A DNA stretch of 40,252 nt from PALSA-505 sp035308365 (GTDB lineage: Bacteria > Actinomycetota > Actinomycetes > Streptosporangiales > Streptosporangiaceae): positions 1 to 40,252 of the forward strand of contig DATGGU010000061.1 in NCBI GenBank assembly GCA_035308365.1, in the 5' to 3' direction. Position numbers and translations under genes: made by a program. Shown here one piece after another: positions 7,245 through 14,566 of this stretch. Below the pieces are notes generated by a model. That model was not told where the DNA came from and did no database searches. It saw only the letters and a list, made by a program, of their open reading frames with translations. The number at the start of each line of letters is the position of its first letter. Position 1 is the first letter of the stretch.

Positions 7245-8270
7245 TTGACCTACACAGCCGCTGAGGACCGTTACCAGCAGATTCCCTACCGGCGGTGCGG
7301 CCGCAGCGGGCTGCTGCTGCCCGAGGTGTCGCTGGGGCTCTGGCACAACTTCGGAGACGAGCAACCGATCGCGACCCAGCGGGCCATCCTCAGGCGCGCG
7401 TTCGATCTTGGGGTCACGCACTTCGACCTGGCCAACAACTACGGCCCGCCGTACGGTTCGGCTGAGATCAACTTCGGGCGCATCATGCGGGAGGATCTGC
7501 GCCCCTACCGGGACGAGCTGATCATCTCGACCAAGGCCGGCTATGACATGTGGCCGGGCCCGTACGGCGAGTGGGGATCGCGCAAATACCTGCTGGCCAG
7601 CCTGGACCAGTCGCTGTCCAGGATGGGCCTGGAATATGTCGACATCTTCTACAGCCACAGGTTCGACCCGGACACGCCGCTGGAGGAAACCATGGGCGCG
7701 CTGCACACGGCCGTCCATTCCGGGAAGGCACTGTATGCCGGCATCTCCTCGTATTCGGCCGAGCGCACGCTGCAGGCGGCCCGGATACTCCGCCAGATGG
7801 GCACGCCGGTGACGATCCACCAGCCCTCATACTCCATGCTCAACCGCTGGATCGAGGGTGGATTGCTGGACGTTCTCGGCCAGGAGGGGATCGGCTGCAT
7901 CCCGTTCTCGCCGCTGGCCCAGGGCGTGCTCACCGGCAAGTACCTGGACGGCATCCCGGCGGGCTCGCGGGCGAGCCGGGACTCATCGCTGTCGGCCGAC
8001 CAGCTCACCGAACAGACCCTGGGGCATGTTCGCAACCTGGCCGCCATCGCTCGTCAGCGGGGCCAGTCGCTGGCACAGCTGGCGCTGTCCTGGGCGATGC
8101 GGGACCAGCGGGTCACGTCGGTGCTGATCGGCGCCAGCAGCGTCGCGCAACTCGAAGAGAACGTCGCGGCGGCCGGCGCCCCGGCCTTCACCGACGAGGA
8201 ACTCGCCGCCATCGACCGGGACGCTGTCGAGGCCGGGATCAACCTCTGGGCCCGTTCCAGCGAAGACTAG
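7245..8270 (+). CDS. Aldo/keto reductase, YghZ/L-glyceraldehyde-3-phosphate reductase type
   Basis: A 341-residue NADPH-dependent oxidoreductase. The catalytic tetrad is visible: Asp61 and Tyr66 in FDLANNYG, Lys97 in ISTKAGYDMWPGPYG and His138 in FYSHRFDP. The KAGYDMWPGPYGEWGSRKYL stretch, EETMGALHTAVHSGKALYAG and the Ser/Arg cofactor region near VLIGASSVAQLEEN match the YghZ/MgrA group, which reduces L-glyceraldehyde 3-phosphate and methylglyoxal and is related to voltage-channel beta subunits. The start is TTG at 7245 with AGGTGGAG 6 bp before it. It is monocistronic. Confidence 0.92.
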   Translation: MTYTAAEDRYQQIPYRRCGRSGLLLPEVSLGLWHNFGDEQPIATQRAILRRAFDLGVTHFDLANNYGPPYGSAEINFGRIMREDLRPYRDELIISTKAGYDMWPGPYGEWGSRKYLLASLDQSLSRMGLEYVDIFYSHRFDPDTPLEETMGALHTAVHSGKALYAGISSYSAERTLQAARILRQMGTPVTIHQPSYSMLNRWIEGGLLDVLGQEGIGCIPFSPLAQGVLTGKYLDGIPAGSRASRDSSLSADQLTEQTLGHVRNLAAIARQRGQSLAQLALSWAMRDQRVTSVLIGASSVAQLEENVAAAGAPAFTDEELAAIDRDAVEAGINLWARSSED

Positions 8271-8324
8271 CCACCCGAAGGGAACATGGACGCGGCCCTT
8301 TGACGGTCCGGCCGGCGTGCCTGG

Positions 8325-10250
8325 TCAGGTGATCGCCTGGGGGAAGCTGAACAGGCGGCCGGGGTCGTAGCCGGCCTTGACCTGGGTGAGCCGGGTGTAG
8401 TTGGCGCCGTAGTAGGCCTGCTGCCAGTTGGCCAGGCCGGGGTCGATGTAGTTCTGGTAGGCCTGGCCGCTGGCGTATGGGCGCATCGAGGCATAGAAGG
8501 CCTGCTGCCAGGCCCGCTGAGCGGCCACGCCGCTGGCCGCCGCGCCGGTGTTCCAGGTGGTCGTGTACTGGGCCAGGAACAGCGCGTTGCGGTGCACGAA
8601 GGCAGTATCGCCGGGGCTGACCCGGTTGATGGCGCCGCCGCAGGCGTCGAACGCCACACCCCCGGTACCCCCGGGAGCGCCCCGCACACTCCGCAGCTTC
8701 TGCACCCCGGTCAGCAGGGTGCCGATCGCCGAAGTGCTCAGCGGGCGGGTGAAGAAGCCCGACTTGGCCAGCTCGGGCTGACGGGTCAGCTGGCCCCCGC
8801 TGGCCTGCCAGGGCAGGTGGCACTCCGGGACGCTGAGCTGCGCGCAGCCCGCCTCGACGAGCATGGCATTCAGGTACGACGACGGCGAGACGTACGGGCT
8901 CGGCGGATCCGAGCCGACGGCGCCGTAGAGCCGGTCGAGCTGGGTCTGCAGGGCCGCCGTGTCGCCCAGGTAGGTGCCGCCGACCTGGATCGCAGGTGCC
9001 GGGCCGGCGGGTGACGCGGACAGGTGCAGGTTCGACCACAGTTCGTCGGGAGCGCCGGGCGCCCAGGACTGCCAGGCGGCGACCACGCGGTCGGCCACCG
9101 GCCACGGCCAGCTCAGGAAGAACAGGACCAGGTCGGCGGCCCGGTGGGTGCGGAACGTGAACGAGGTGGCCACACCGAAGTTGCCGCCGCCACCGCCGCG
9201 CGAGGCCCAGTACAGATCGCTGTTGCGGCTGGAGTCGCAGGTGCGCATGGCCCCGTCCGCCGTCACGATCTGTACCGAATCCAGGTTGTCGCAGGTCAGC
9301 CCATAGGCGCGGGACACCACTCCGACACCGCCGCCCAGCGTCAGCCCGGCGATGCCCACGTTGGGGCAGGAGCCGCCCGGCACGGTGACGCCCTGGGCGG
9401 CGAGCGTGCTGTACAGGTCGATGAGGAACGTTCCGGCGCCCACCTGCGCCAGCCCGGAGCCGCTGTCGTACCGAATGGACCGCATGGCGGTCACGTCGAT
9501 GATCAGCCCGGACGTGCTGGACCAGCCGGCGTAGCTGTGGCCGCCGGAGCGCGCCGCGATGGGCACGACGTGACCGCGTGCGAAGGCCAGGCAGGTGGCC
9601 ACGTCGTGAGGATTGGCACAGTAGGCGATGCCGGCCGGCCTGATGCCGTCGAACCGTGGGTCGAACAGGAGCCGGGCCGTGGGATAGTAGTGCTCCCCCG
9701 GGCGGATGAGCTGGCCGTCCAGGTCACCGCGGAGCGCGTTCCAGTCGGCGGCCGTGGGCGCGCCGCGGCTGGCTGACGGCGACGCCGACGGGGAACGGGT
9801 TGACGACGGCCGCTTGCCCGGGGTGCGTGTACTGCATGCGGAAAGCCCGGACGTCAGGGCCGCGGTCGCTGCCACGCCAAGAAACGCCCGCCTGCCCAGG
9901 GCTGTCGTGGCTGGGACCTGCCCGCCCGAGGCCAGCCTGGCTGGGACCTGCCCGCCCGGGGCCAGCCTGGCTTGGGGTTGCCCGTCTCGGGCCGGCCGGG
10001 CAGGGGCTTGCCCGGCCGGGGCCGGCCTGGCTTGGGCTTGGCCAGACTGGGTCGGGGCATTCTGAGTCTGACCGGCTTTGAATTGCCCGCCTGACGCTGC
10101 GCTCAGCCGGGTCACCCCGTCACCACCACGTGGGTCTTTCACCCGGCCGCTCCCGCCTGCGCTCGTGCGCGCACCACCCTGCTGGGGACCAAGACCCCGC
10201 AGGACACCGTTTGGTTGGGCAGTCGTATGGAACCAGCTAGGCAAGCACAT
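8325..10250 (-). CDS. Secreted FAD-binding oxidoreductase (BBE type) with repeat-rich N-terminal extension
   Basis: A 641-residue frame. From about residue 195 it is a berberine-bridge-like FAD oxidase: ARSGGHSYAGWSS, with the His that normally carries covalent FAD, VGAGTFLIDLYSTLAAQG, TLGGGVGVVSRAYGLTCDNL, and a C-terminal BBE end (YYGANYTRLTQVKAGYDPGR). Residues 119-139 (GRRAFLGVAATAALTSGLSAC) combine a twin-arginine motif and a lipobox Cys139, implying export as a lipoprotein. The first 118 residues are odd: residues 70-119 are five 10-residue GQxPARxAxx repeats. ATG 10250 lies 6 nt after a TATAAC box (10257-10262), which supports a leaderless start there; GTG at 10115 is an alternative. 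The substrate is unknown. Confidence 0.85.
   Translation of the reverse strand: MCLPSWFHTTAQPNGVLRGLGPQQGGARTSAGGSGRVKDPRGGDGVTRLSAASGGQFKAGQTQNAPTQSGQAQARPAPAGQAPARPARDGQPQARLAPGGQVPARLASGGQVPATTALGRRAFLGVAATAALTSGLSACSTRTPGKRPSSTRSPSASPSASRGAPTAADWNALRGDLDGQLIRPGEHYYPTARLLFDPRFDGIRPAGIAYCANPHDVATCLAFARGHVVPIAARSGGHSYAGWSSTSGLIIDVTAMRSIRYDSGSGLAQVGAGTFLIDLYSTLAAQGVTVPGGSCPNVGIAGLTLGGGVGVVSRAYGLTCDNLDSVQIVTADGAMRTCDSSRNSDLYWASRGGGGGNFGVATSFTFRTHRAADLVLFFLSWPWPVADRVVAAWQSWAPGAPDELWSNLHLSASPAGPAPAIQVGGTYLGDTAALQTQLDRLYGAVGSDPPSPYVSPSSYLNAMLVEAGCAQLSVPECHLPWQASGGQLTRQPELAKSGFFTRPLSTSAIGTLLTGVQKLRSVRGAPGGTGGVAFDACGGAINRVSPGDTAFVHRNALFLAQYTTTWNTGAAASGVAAQRAWQQAFYASMRPYASGQAYQNYIDPGLANWQQAYYGANYTRLTQVKAGYDPGRLFSFPQAIT
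9894..10043 (-). repeat. Five in-frame 30-bp repeats in the FAD oxidoreductase gene
   Basis: Five imperfect 30-bp units encode GQAQARPAPA, GQAPARPARD, GQPQARLAPG, GQVPARLASG and GQVPATTALG, directly before the twin-arginine motif. Adjacent units are nearly identical at DNA level, as expected of recent slippage. Confidence 0.8.
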
Positions 10251-10256
10251 GAGCGG

Positions 10257-10296
10257 GTTATATGCCTTGCATCGAATATACTGATCTGGTTATATT
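10257..10296. promoter_or_regulatory. Divergent leaderless promoters with ArsR-type dyad
   Basis: On the plus strand TTGCAT (10267-10272) and TATATT (10291-10296) are 18 bp apart and end 6 nt before the GTG of the arsR gene at 10303. On the minus strand TATAAC (10257-10262) ends 6 nt before the ATG of the oxidoreductase at 10250. AATATA (10275-10280) and TATATT (10291-10296) form an inverted repeat within this overlap, a plausible operator by which the ArsR protein could control both directions. Confidence 0.5.
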
Positions 10297-10302
10297 CCTC
10301 AA

Positions 10303-10635
10303 GTGGCAACTTCGTTCCAGGTGCTCGCCGAGCCCACCCGGCGACGCATTCTCGACCTGCTGCTGGAGCGGCCCCGGCCGGTCGGCGAACTCGTCGGCCA
10401 GCTCGGGCTGAGCCAGCCTGGCACCTCCAAGCACCTGCGCGCGCTGCGTGATGCGGGGCTGGTGCGGGTCCGCAAGGACGCGCAGCAACGCTGGTATGAG
10501 CTGTGCCCCGAGCCGCTGACCGAGATCGACCGGTGGCTGCAGCCCTACCGCAGGCTGTGGGCGGCCAGCCTGGACGCCTTGGAGCGCCGCCTCGATTCCA
10601 TGCCCGATGACGACCCAGAAGGGACCCGGCAGTGA
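10303..10635 (+). CDS. ArsR-family winged-helix regulator, leaderless
   Basis: A 110-residue regulator: FQVLAEPTRRRILDLLLERP, then PVGELVGQLGLSQPGTSKHL as the DNA-binding helices and RALRDAGLVRVRKDAQQRWY as wing, with an ELCPEPLTEIDRWLQPYRRL tail typical of the SRPBCC-linked ArsR group. It lacks a Cys metal box. GTG at 10303 follows a near-consensus -10 by only 6 nt, so the mRNA is likely leaderless. Its stop overlaps the next start by 4 bp, coupling it to the SRPBCC gene. It is the second such module in the window (compare 3348-4223). Confidence 0.92.
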   Translation: MATSFQVLAEPTRRRILDLLLERPRPVGELVGQLGLSQPGTSKHLRALRDAGLVRVRKDAQQRWYELCPEPLTEIDRWLQPYRRLWAASLDALERRLDSMPDDDPEGTRQ

Positions 10636-11150
10636 ACGCGACCCTGGAGACCATGGACGGCCGGCCGACGCTGCGGTTCGAGCGCAGGCTCGCCCACCCG
10701 GCGGAAAAGGTGTGGAAGGCGATCACCGACCCGGCCGAGCTCACCCACTGGTTCCCGCAGGACCTGGTGGGAACGTTCGCGCCGGGCGAGAAGCTCCGCT
10801 TCGCCTTCCGCGGCGAGCGTCCCGTTCTGGATGGCGAGCCCATCCCTGACTTCACCGGCGAGGTGCTGGAGATCGACCCGCCGCGCCTGCTCGCCTACAC
10901 CTGGGGTGAGGACACCCTGCGCTTCACACTGACCCCGGACGGCGACGGCTGCCTGCTGGTGTTCACCGACACCATGGCCGACCGCGGCAAGTCGGCCCGG
11001 GATGGCGCGGGCTGGCACGTCTGCCTGCTGGCCCTGGATGCGCGCCTGGATGGGACGCCGAAGCCGGCCGGCAACCGGTGGAAGGAGTACTACGACGCCT
11101 ACGCCGAGAGCTTCGGCCCCGAGGCCGCCTCGGCCCCGTTGCCTGGCTGA
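10632..11150 (+). CDS. SRPBCC (AHSA1-like) domain protein
   Basis: A 172-residue helix-grip protein: LRFERRLAHPAEKVWKAITD at 14-33, HWFPQDLVGTFAPGEKLRFA, then FTGEVLEIDPPRLLAYTWGE and GCLLVFTDTMADRG, and a C-terminal helix around GAGWHVCLLALDARLDG. It belongs to the AHSA1/START group that accompanies ArsR regulators; the role may be ligand binding or stress response, but no substrate is known. It is translationally coupled to the upstream arsR gene by an ATGA-like 4-bp overlap (GTGA). Confidence 0.9.
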   Translation: MNATLETMDGRPTLRFERRLAHPAEKVWKAITDPAELTHWFPQDLVGTFAPGEKLRFAFRGERPVLDGEPIPDFTGEVLEIDPPRLLAYTWGEDTLRFTLTPDGDGCLLVFTDTMADRGKSARDGAGWHVCLLALDARLDGTPKPAGNRWKEYYDAYAESFGPEAASAPLPG

Positions 11151-11418
11151 CCTGGGCAGGCGCCAGGGTGTGCGTCAGGATTGTGGGAAGTTTTGATTTG
11201 TGCAGGTCACGCGCCTGGTCGGAGTGATGTTCTCACTCAGATTCAGAACCCGCAGATAGCAGGCCTGCCGAGGCGTGCGGGAGAAATCTGGCCGACCGTA
11301 GGTGTCGCCAGGCCCGTCGCAACGAGGGTCTGACAGACACCGCAACTCAGAACTAGCCTGGCCAGCCGCCGAGCAAGATCATTCCCAACAATGCTGGCGT
11401 GCACCCGCGGGCGCCACT

Positions 11419-11459
11419 ATCCGGGCAGGAATGTCAGTACCTGCCCGGATAATTCTTTT
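11419..11459 (+). terminator. Intrinsic terminator upstream of marR
   Basis: ATCCGGGCAGG (11419-11429) and CCTGCCCGGAT (11440-11450) form a perfect 11-bp stem with a 10-nt loop, followed by AATTCTTTT. This is the most classical intrinsic terminator in the window. It lies 269 bp after the SRPBCC stop and just before the marR promoter, so it ends either a long 3' UTR or an unannotated short RNA from 11151-11418, where I see no convincing ORF. Confidence 0.75.
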
Positions 11460-11515
11460 GACCGATCTGACGGTGGGGGAATACGCTTGAGCTACTCAAA
11501 CGTTGAGCTACTCAT
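11458..11515 (+). promoter_or_regulatory. marR promoter with duplicated palindromic operator
   Basis: TTGACC (11458-11463) and TACGCT (11482-11487) are 18 bp apart. The 12-bp word TTGAGCTACTCA occurs twice, at 11487-11498 and 11503-11514, 16 bp apart. The first copy extends to a perfect 5-bp inverted repeat TTGAG-CTA-CTCAA (11487-11499). The pair covers the expected transcription start and precedes the ribosome site GGAGGGA (11517-11523), as expected of an autorepressor operator. Confidence 0.65.
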
Positions 11516-11533
11516 CGGAGGGAGGCGTCGGCG

Positions 11534-12235
11534 GTGGACACACAACAACAGGGCAATGTTCAGCAGGGCAATGCTCGGCAGGACAGTGTTCAGCAGGGCA
11601 GTGCTCAACAGGACAGTGCTCAGCAGGGCACTGCTCAGCAGGACAGCGACAAGCTGGTCTTTGAGATCGGCGACGCCTTCGGCGAGCTGTTCGAGCAGCT
11701 GGTCGAGCGCTTCGAGGAGCTCGCCAAGCGCTTCTCCCTGCCGGCCTTCTGCCTCAAGGCCCTGCACATGCTCGGCTCGCCCATGGCGATGAAAGAGCTC
11801 GGGCAGCGGTTCCACTGCGATCCGTCGTTCGTCACGGCGATCGCCGACATGCTCGACTCACACGGACTGAGCCGGCGGGAGACCGACACACGGGACCGCC
11901 GGATCAAGAACCTCCTGCTCACCCCCAAGGGCCTCGCGCTCAGGGAGCGGGTCGAGCGGGAGATGGCCAGCTTCGTGCCCTGGGCCTATGCGCTCGACGC
12001 GGAGGAACGGCGAACCCTGCTCCGCTTGCTGCGCAAGATGATCAAGGCCGAGCACGAGCGGCGGGCACGGGAAGGCTGTAGCCCATCCGGCAAGCGGCTC
12101 GGTGCTGCCGCGCGATCCGGGCGCGGCAAGGTCACCGGCTCACTGACCAGCACGACCCCACCGGTAACCGCCGGGGGATACCGCGCGGGGGAGGTGACGC
12201 CAGCGTCTAGTGCGGCCACGCCCGGCAAGAATTAG
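11534..12235 (+). CDS. MarR-family winged-helix regulator with Gln-rich repeat N-terminus
   Basis: A 233-residue protein. Residues 5-39 are seven pentapeptide repeats of the type QQGNV/QQDSA. Residues about 45-180 are a MarR-like winged HTH: LPAFCLKALHMLGSPMAMKE, LGQRFHCDPSFVTAIADMLD as recognition region, and SRRETDTRDRRIKNLLLTPK as the wing, which is diagnostic. The last 55 residues are low-complexity. GTG at 11534 has GGAGGGA at good distance. It probably represses itself through the two palindromes at 11487-11515, and is well placed to control the MFS exporter downstream; MarR/DHA2 exporter pairs are common. The Gln-rich head is unusual for the family. Confidence 0.88.
   Translation: MDTQQQGNVQQGNARQDSVQQGSAQQDSAQQGTAQQDSDKLVFEIGDAFGELFEQLVERFEELAKRFSLPAFCLKALHMLGSPMAMKELGQRFHCDPSFVTAIADMLDSHGLSRRETDTRDRRIKNLLLTPKGLALRERVEREMASFVPWAYALDAEERRTLLRLLRKMIKAEHERRAREGCSPSGKRLGAAARSGRGKVTGSLTSTTPPVTAGGYRAGEVTPASSAATPGKN
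11546..11650 (+). repeat. Seven in-frame 15-bp repeats at the 5' end of marR
   Basis: Seven 15-bp units on the pattern CAGCAGGGCAGTGCT encode the pentapeptides QQGNV, QQGNA, RQDSV, QQGSA, QQDSA, QQGTA and QQDSD. Alternation of GG and GA at one position gives a higher-order 30-bp period. Confidence 0.85.
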
Positions 12236-12288
12236 CGGGGCGTCGCGCTGAGCGGGAGGGCTCACTGGCACCGTTCGGCAGAATCTAA

Positions 12289-12372
12289 ATGAATATTTTG
12301 AATTTCAGAGCCTTTGACGCACCTGGCGGATGTCGAGCCAGGGTGATGGACAACTACGCTTTTCAGCTTTGA
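12289..12372 (+). CDS. Micro-ORF 1 in MFS leader, 27 residues, hypothetical
   Basis: ATG at 12289 opens MNILNFRAFDAPGGCRARVM, continuing DNYAFQL to TGA at 12372. It is the first copy of a repeated motif FxFxAFDxPG...RVxDxYAF that recurs at 12456-12500 and at 12560-12640, directly before the exporter gene. No strong ribosome site precedes it (GGGAGGG lies about 30 bp upstream), so translation is unproven. It may be a leader peptide or a decayed duplicate. Confidence 0.35.
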   Translation: MNILNFRAFDAPGGCRARVMDNYAFQL

Positions 12373-12640
12373 GTTCAAGGCGTCCGATGTGCCGACGGGA
12401 TGTCACCGCAGCGTTGCAGATGTCACCAGGCCATCGGATGAGAACGCTCAACAGCTTTGAATTTCAGGCTTTCGACGTGTCCGGCCGCTAATGGGCCTGG
12501 GGCGGCGATGTGCCCGGCAGAGCATCACGCCAGGGTGTTGGTTAACTGCGCCTTCCGGCTTTGATTTTCAAGCGTTCGATGTGCCCGGCGAATATCGCGT
12601 CAGGGTACCGGATTACTACGCTTTCAGCAAGGAGTTCACC
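12298..12640 (+). repeat. Four diverged tandem copies of a leader unit before the MFS gene
   Basis: Units begin near 12298, 12368, 12456 and 12560 with the shared core TTTGAnTTTCAnGCnTTyGA. Units 1, 3 and 4 also share a later block reading CGCCAGGGTG...ACTACGCTTTCAGC or similar. Unit lengths differ (about 70 to 104 bp) because unit 3 carries an insertion and unit 2 is badly diverged. Differences between units 3 and 4 in the AFDxPG stretch fall mostly at third positions of one frame (CAG/CAA, GCT/GCG, GAC/GAT), as in coding DNA. This fills the 405-bp gap between marR and the exporter. Confidence 0.6.
12438..12491 (+). CDS. Micro-ORF 2 in MFS leader, 17 residues, hypothetical
   Basis: ATG at 12438 opens MRTLNSFEFQAFDVSGR and stops with TAA at 12489-12491, which overlaps an ATG at 12491 as TAATG. 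It carries the same FxFQAFDV core as micro-ORF 1 and as the sequence right before the MFS start. No clear ribosome site is seen. It may be a coupled leader ORF or a broken repeat. Confidence 0.3.
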   Translation: MRTLNSFEFQAFDVSGR

Positions 12641-14218
12641 ATGTCCACCGCACAGTCTGAGGCCGGGCGCCAAGCCGCCCTGTCCGATCTGACTGCGGCC
12701 GGTCCCGCCCAGCGCCGTCTGGGCCTGGCGCTCGTGGTCATCGCCACCGCTCAGCTTATGGTGGTACTCGACGCGACGATCGTGAATGTCGCGCTTCCGC
12801 ACATCCAGCACGCGCTCGGTTTCTCCGGATCCGGGCTCGAATGGGTGGTCAACGCCTATGCCCTGACCTTCGGTGGATTCCTGCTGCTTGGCGGCCGGGC
12901 GGGCGACATCCTCGGGCGGCGCCGAATGTTCGTCGTCGGCGTGCTGCTGTTCTCACTGGCCTCGTTGCTCGGCGGTTTCGCCACGACGCAGGCCTGGCTG
13001 CTGGCCGCCCGTGCGATCCAGGGAGTCGGCGGCGCGATCGTCGCCCCGGCGGCGCTGTCTCTGGTCACCACCACGTTCCCTGAGGGCCCACCGCGCAACC
13101 GGGCGATGGGCGTGTACGCGGCCATGAGCATCGGCGGGGCCGCAGTCGGGATGCTGGCCGGTGGCCTGCTCACCAGCTACCTGTCCTGGCGCTGGGTGCT
13201 GTTCGTCAACGTGCCGATCGGCATTGCGGTCGCGGCTGCCGCGCCGTTCGTGCTGGGGGTGTCGGAGCGGCTGCGTGGCCGGTTCGACCTGCCGGGCGCG
13301 ATCACCGGGACGGGCGGGCTGGCCGCCCTCGTCTACGGCCTGTCCAGTGCCGCGCCCAGCCAGGGCGGGTCTTCGCACTGGGGTGACGGCAAGGTCATCG
13401 GATCGCTGATCGCCGCCGTGGTGCTGCTCGCCGCGTTCGCTGTGATCGAGGCGCGCAGCGAGCACGCCTTGATGCCGATGCGGATCTTCCGCAACCGGGA
13501 CAGGACGGCGGCGAACCTCGTCATGCTGTGCATCGGCACCGGGATGTTCGGCATGTTCTTCTTCCTGACCGTCTTCGTGCAGGAGGTCTGGGGATACAGC
13601 GCGCTGAAGACCGGCGTCGCCTACATGCCGATGGTGGCCATGATCATGGTCATGTCCGGGGTCAGCGCGCAGTTGGTCACCAGGATCGGGGCCAGGCCGC
13701 TGCTGCTGGCCGGTTCGACGATCGCGGCCGGCGGGATGTTCTGGCTGTCACGGATCACCGAACACAGCACGTACACCGGCGGGCTGCTCGGCCCGATGCT
13801 GGTCACCGCGGCCGGCATGGGCATGCTGTTCATGCCGGTGACCCTGATCACTCTGTCCAGGGTCTCCGACCGGGACGCCGGGCTGGCCTCCAGCCTGCCC
13901 AACGTGGGCCAGCAGGTGGGCGGCTCGATCGGTCTGGCGATCCTCGGGACGGTGGCGTGGACCGCGGTCACCGACAACCTGCGCAGCCAGGCGGCAGCGG
14001 CGGCCGCGGCGGCGGCGAAGGCCGGTCACGCGGTGGCGGCCAAGACCGGGGCCTCGATACCGACCGCCATCTACCATCACTCGCTGGCCTACGGGTTCGA
14101 CCGCGGGTTCTTGGTCTCGGCCGGGATCACGCTGCTGGCCCTTGTGGTGACGGTCATCATGATCCGGGTGCGCCGCGAGGACCTGATGGGTGCGCAAAGC
14201 GCGATGATGGGCGGCTGA
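12641..14218 (+). CDS. MFS multidrug exporter, DHA2 family (14 TM)
   Basis: A 525-residue inner-membrane proton/drug antiporter. TM1 carries the DHA2 signature LMVVLDATIVNVALP with Asp44; motif A is GGRAGDILGRRRMF (84-97); AIQGVGGAIVAPAALSLVTT and LSWRWVLFVNVPIG are typical of 14-TM exporters of the EmrB/QacA type. An Ala-rich stretch interrupts the part before the last TM, a usual feature here. AAGGAG (12629-12634) stands 6 bp before ATG 12641, which starts MSTAQSEAGR; the frame is open back to 12491 but the upstream part is the repeated leader. The gene follows marR and is probably under its control. The exported drug is not predictable. Confidence 0.92.
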   Translation: MSTAQSEAGRQAALSDLTAAGPAQRRLGLALVVIATAQLMVVLDATIVNVALPHIQHALGFSGSGLEWVVNAYALTFGGFLLLGGRAGDILGRRRMFVVGVLLFSLASLLGGFATTQAWLLAARAIQGVGGAIVAPAALSLVTTTFPEGPPRNRAMGVYAAMSIGGAAVGMLAGGLLTSYLSWRWVLFVNVPIGIAVAAAAPFVLGVSERLRGRFDLPGAITGTGGLAALVYGLSSAAPSQGGSSHWGDGKVIGSLIAAVVLLAAFAVIEARSEHALMPMRIFRNRDRTAANLVMLCIGTGMFGMFFFLTVFVQEVWGYSALKTGVAYMPMVAMIMVMSGVSAQLVTRIGARPLLLAGSTIAAGGMFWLSRITEHSTYTGGLLGPMLVTAAGMGMLFMPVTLITLSRVSDRDAGLASSLPNVGQQVGGSIGLAILGTVAWTAVTDNLRSQAAAAAAAAAKAGHAVAAKTGASIPTAIYHHSLAYGFDRGFLVSAGITLLALVVTVIMIRVRREDLMGAQSAMMGG

Positions 14219-14232
14219 GAGCCGTCTGAGCC

Positions 14233-14269
14233 GATCGCGGCGCGCCGCCATAAGCGGCGCGCCGCGATC
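14233..14269 (+). terminator. Perfect 16-bp hairpin after the MFS gene
   Basis: GATCGCGGCGCGCCGC (14233-14248) and its exact complement (14254-14269) flank a 5-nt loop CATAA, 14 bp after the MFS stop. There is no T-tract, as often in high-GC actinobacteria. The end of the right arm runs into the first unit of the CACGTG repeat array. Confidence 0.75.
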
Positions 14270-14566
14270 ACGTGTCTGGGTGGCCCGGCGTCACGTGTCT
14301 GGGTGGCCCGGCGTCACGTGTCCGGGTGGCCCGGCGTCACGTGTCCGGGTCGCCCGGCGTCACGTGTCCGGGTGGCCCGGTGTCACGTGTCCGGGTCGCC
14401 CAGCCTCACGTGTCCGGGTGGCCCGGCGTCACGTGTCCGGGTCGCCCAGCCTCACGTGTCCGGGTCGCCCAGCCTCACGTGTCCGGGTCGCCCAGCCTCA
14501 CGCGTCCGGGTCGCCCAGCCTCACGCGTCTGGGTCGCCCAGCGTCACGTGTCTGGGTCGCCCGGGG
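14268..14566. repeat. Thirteen tandem 23-bp units, most with CACGTG
   Basis: Thirteen head-to-tail units of exactly 23 bp run from 14268 to 14566. Each starts TCACGTGTCYGGGT and ends in GCCCGGCG or GCCCAGCC. Eleven contain the palindrome CACGTG; units 11 and 12 have CACGCG. The array starts inside the MFS terminator and ends exactly at the stop codon of the sugar kinase gene (14567). There are no spacers and no size variation. It translates openly in several frames but none has a ribosome site. Confidence 0.9.

Noticed and set aside
6939..7820. 293-residue minus-strand open frame opposite the aldo/keto reductase
   Set aside because: The plus-strand enzyme has its full catalytic tetrad; this frame is its shadow.
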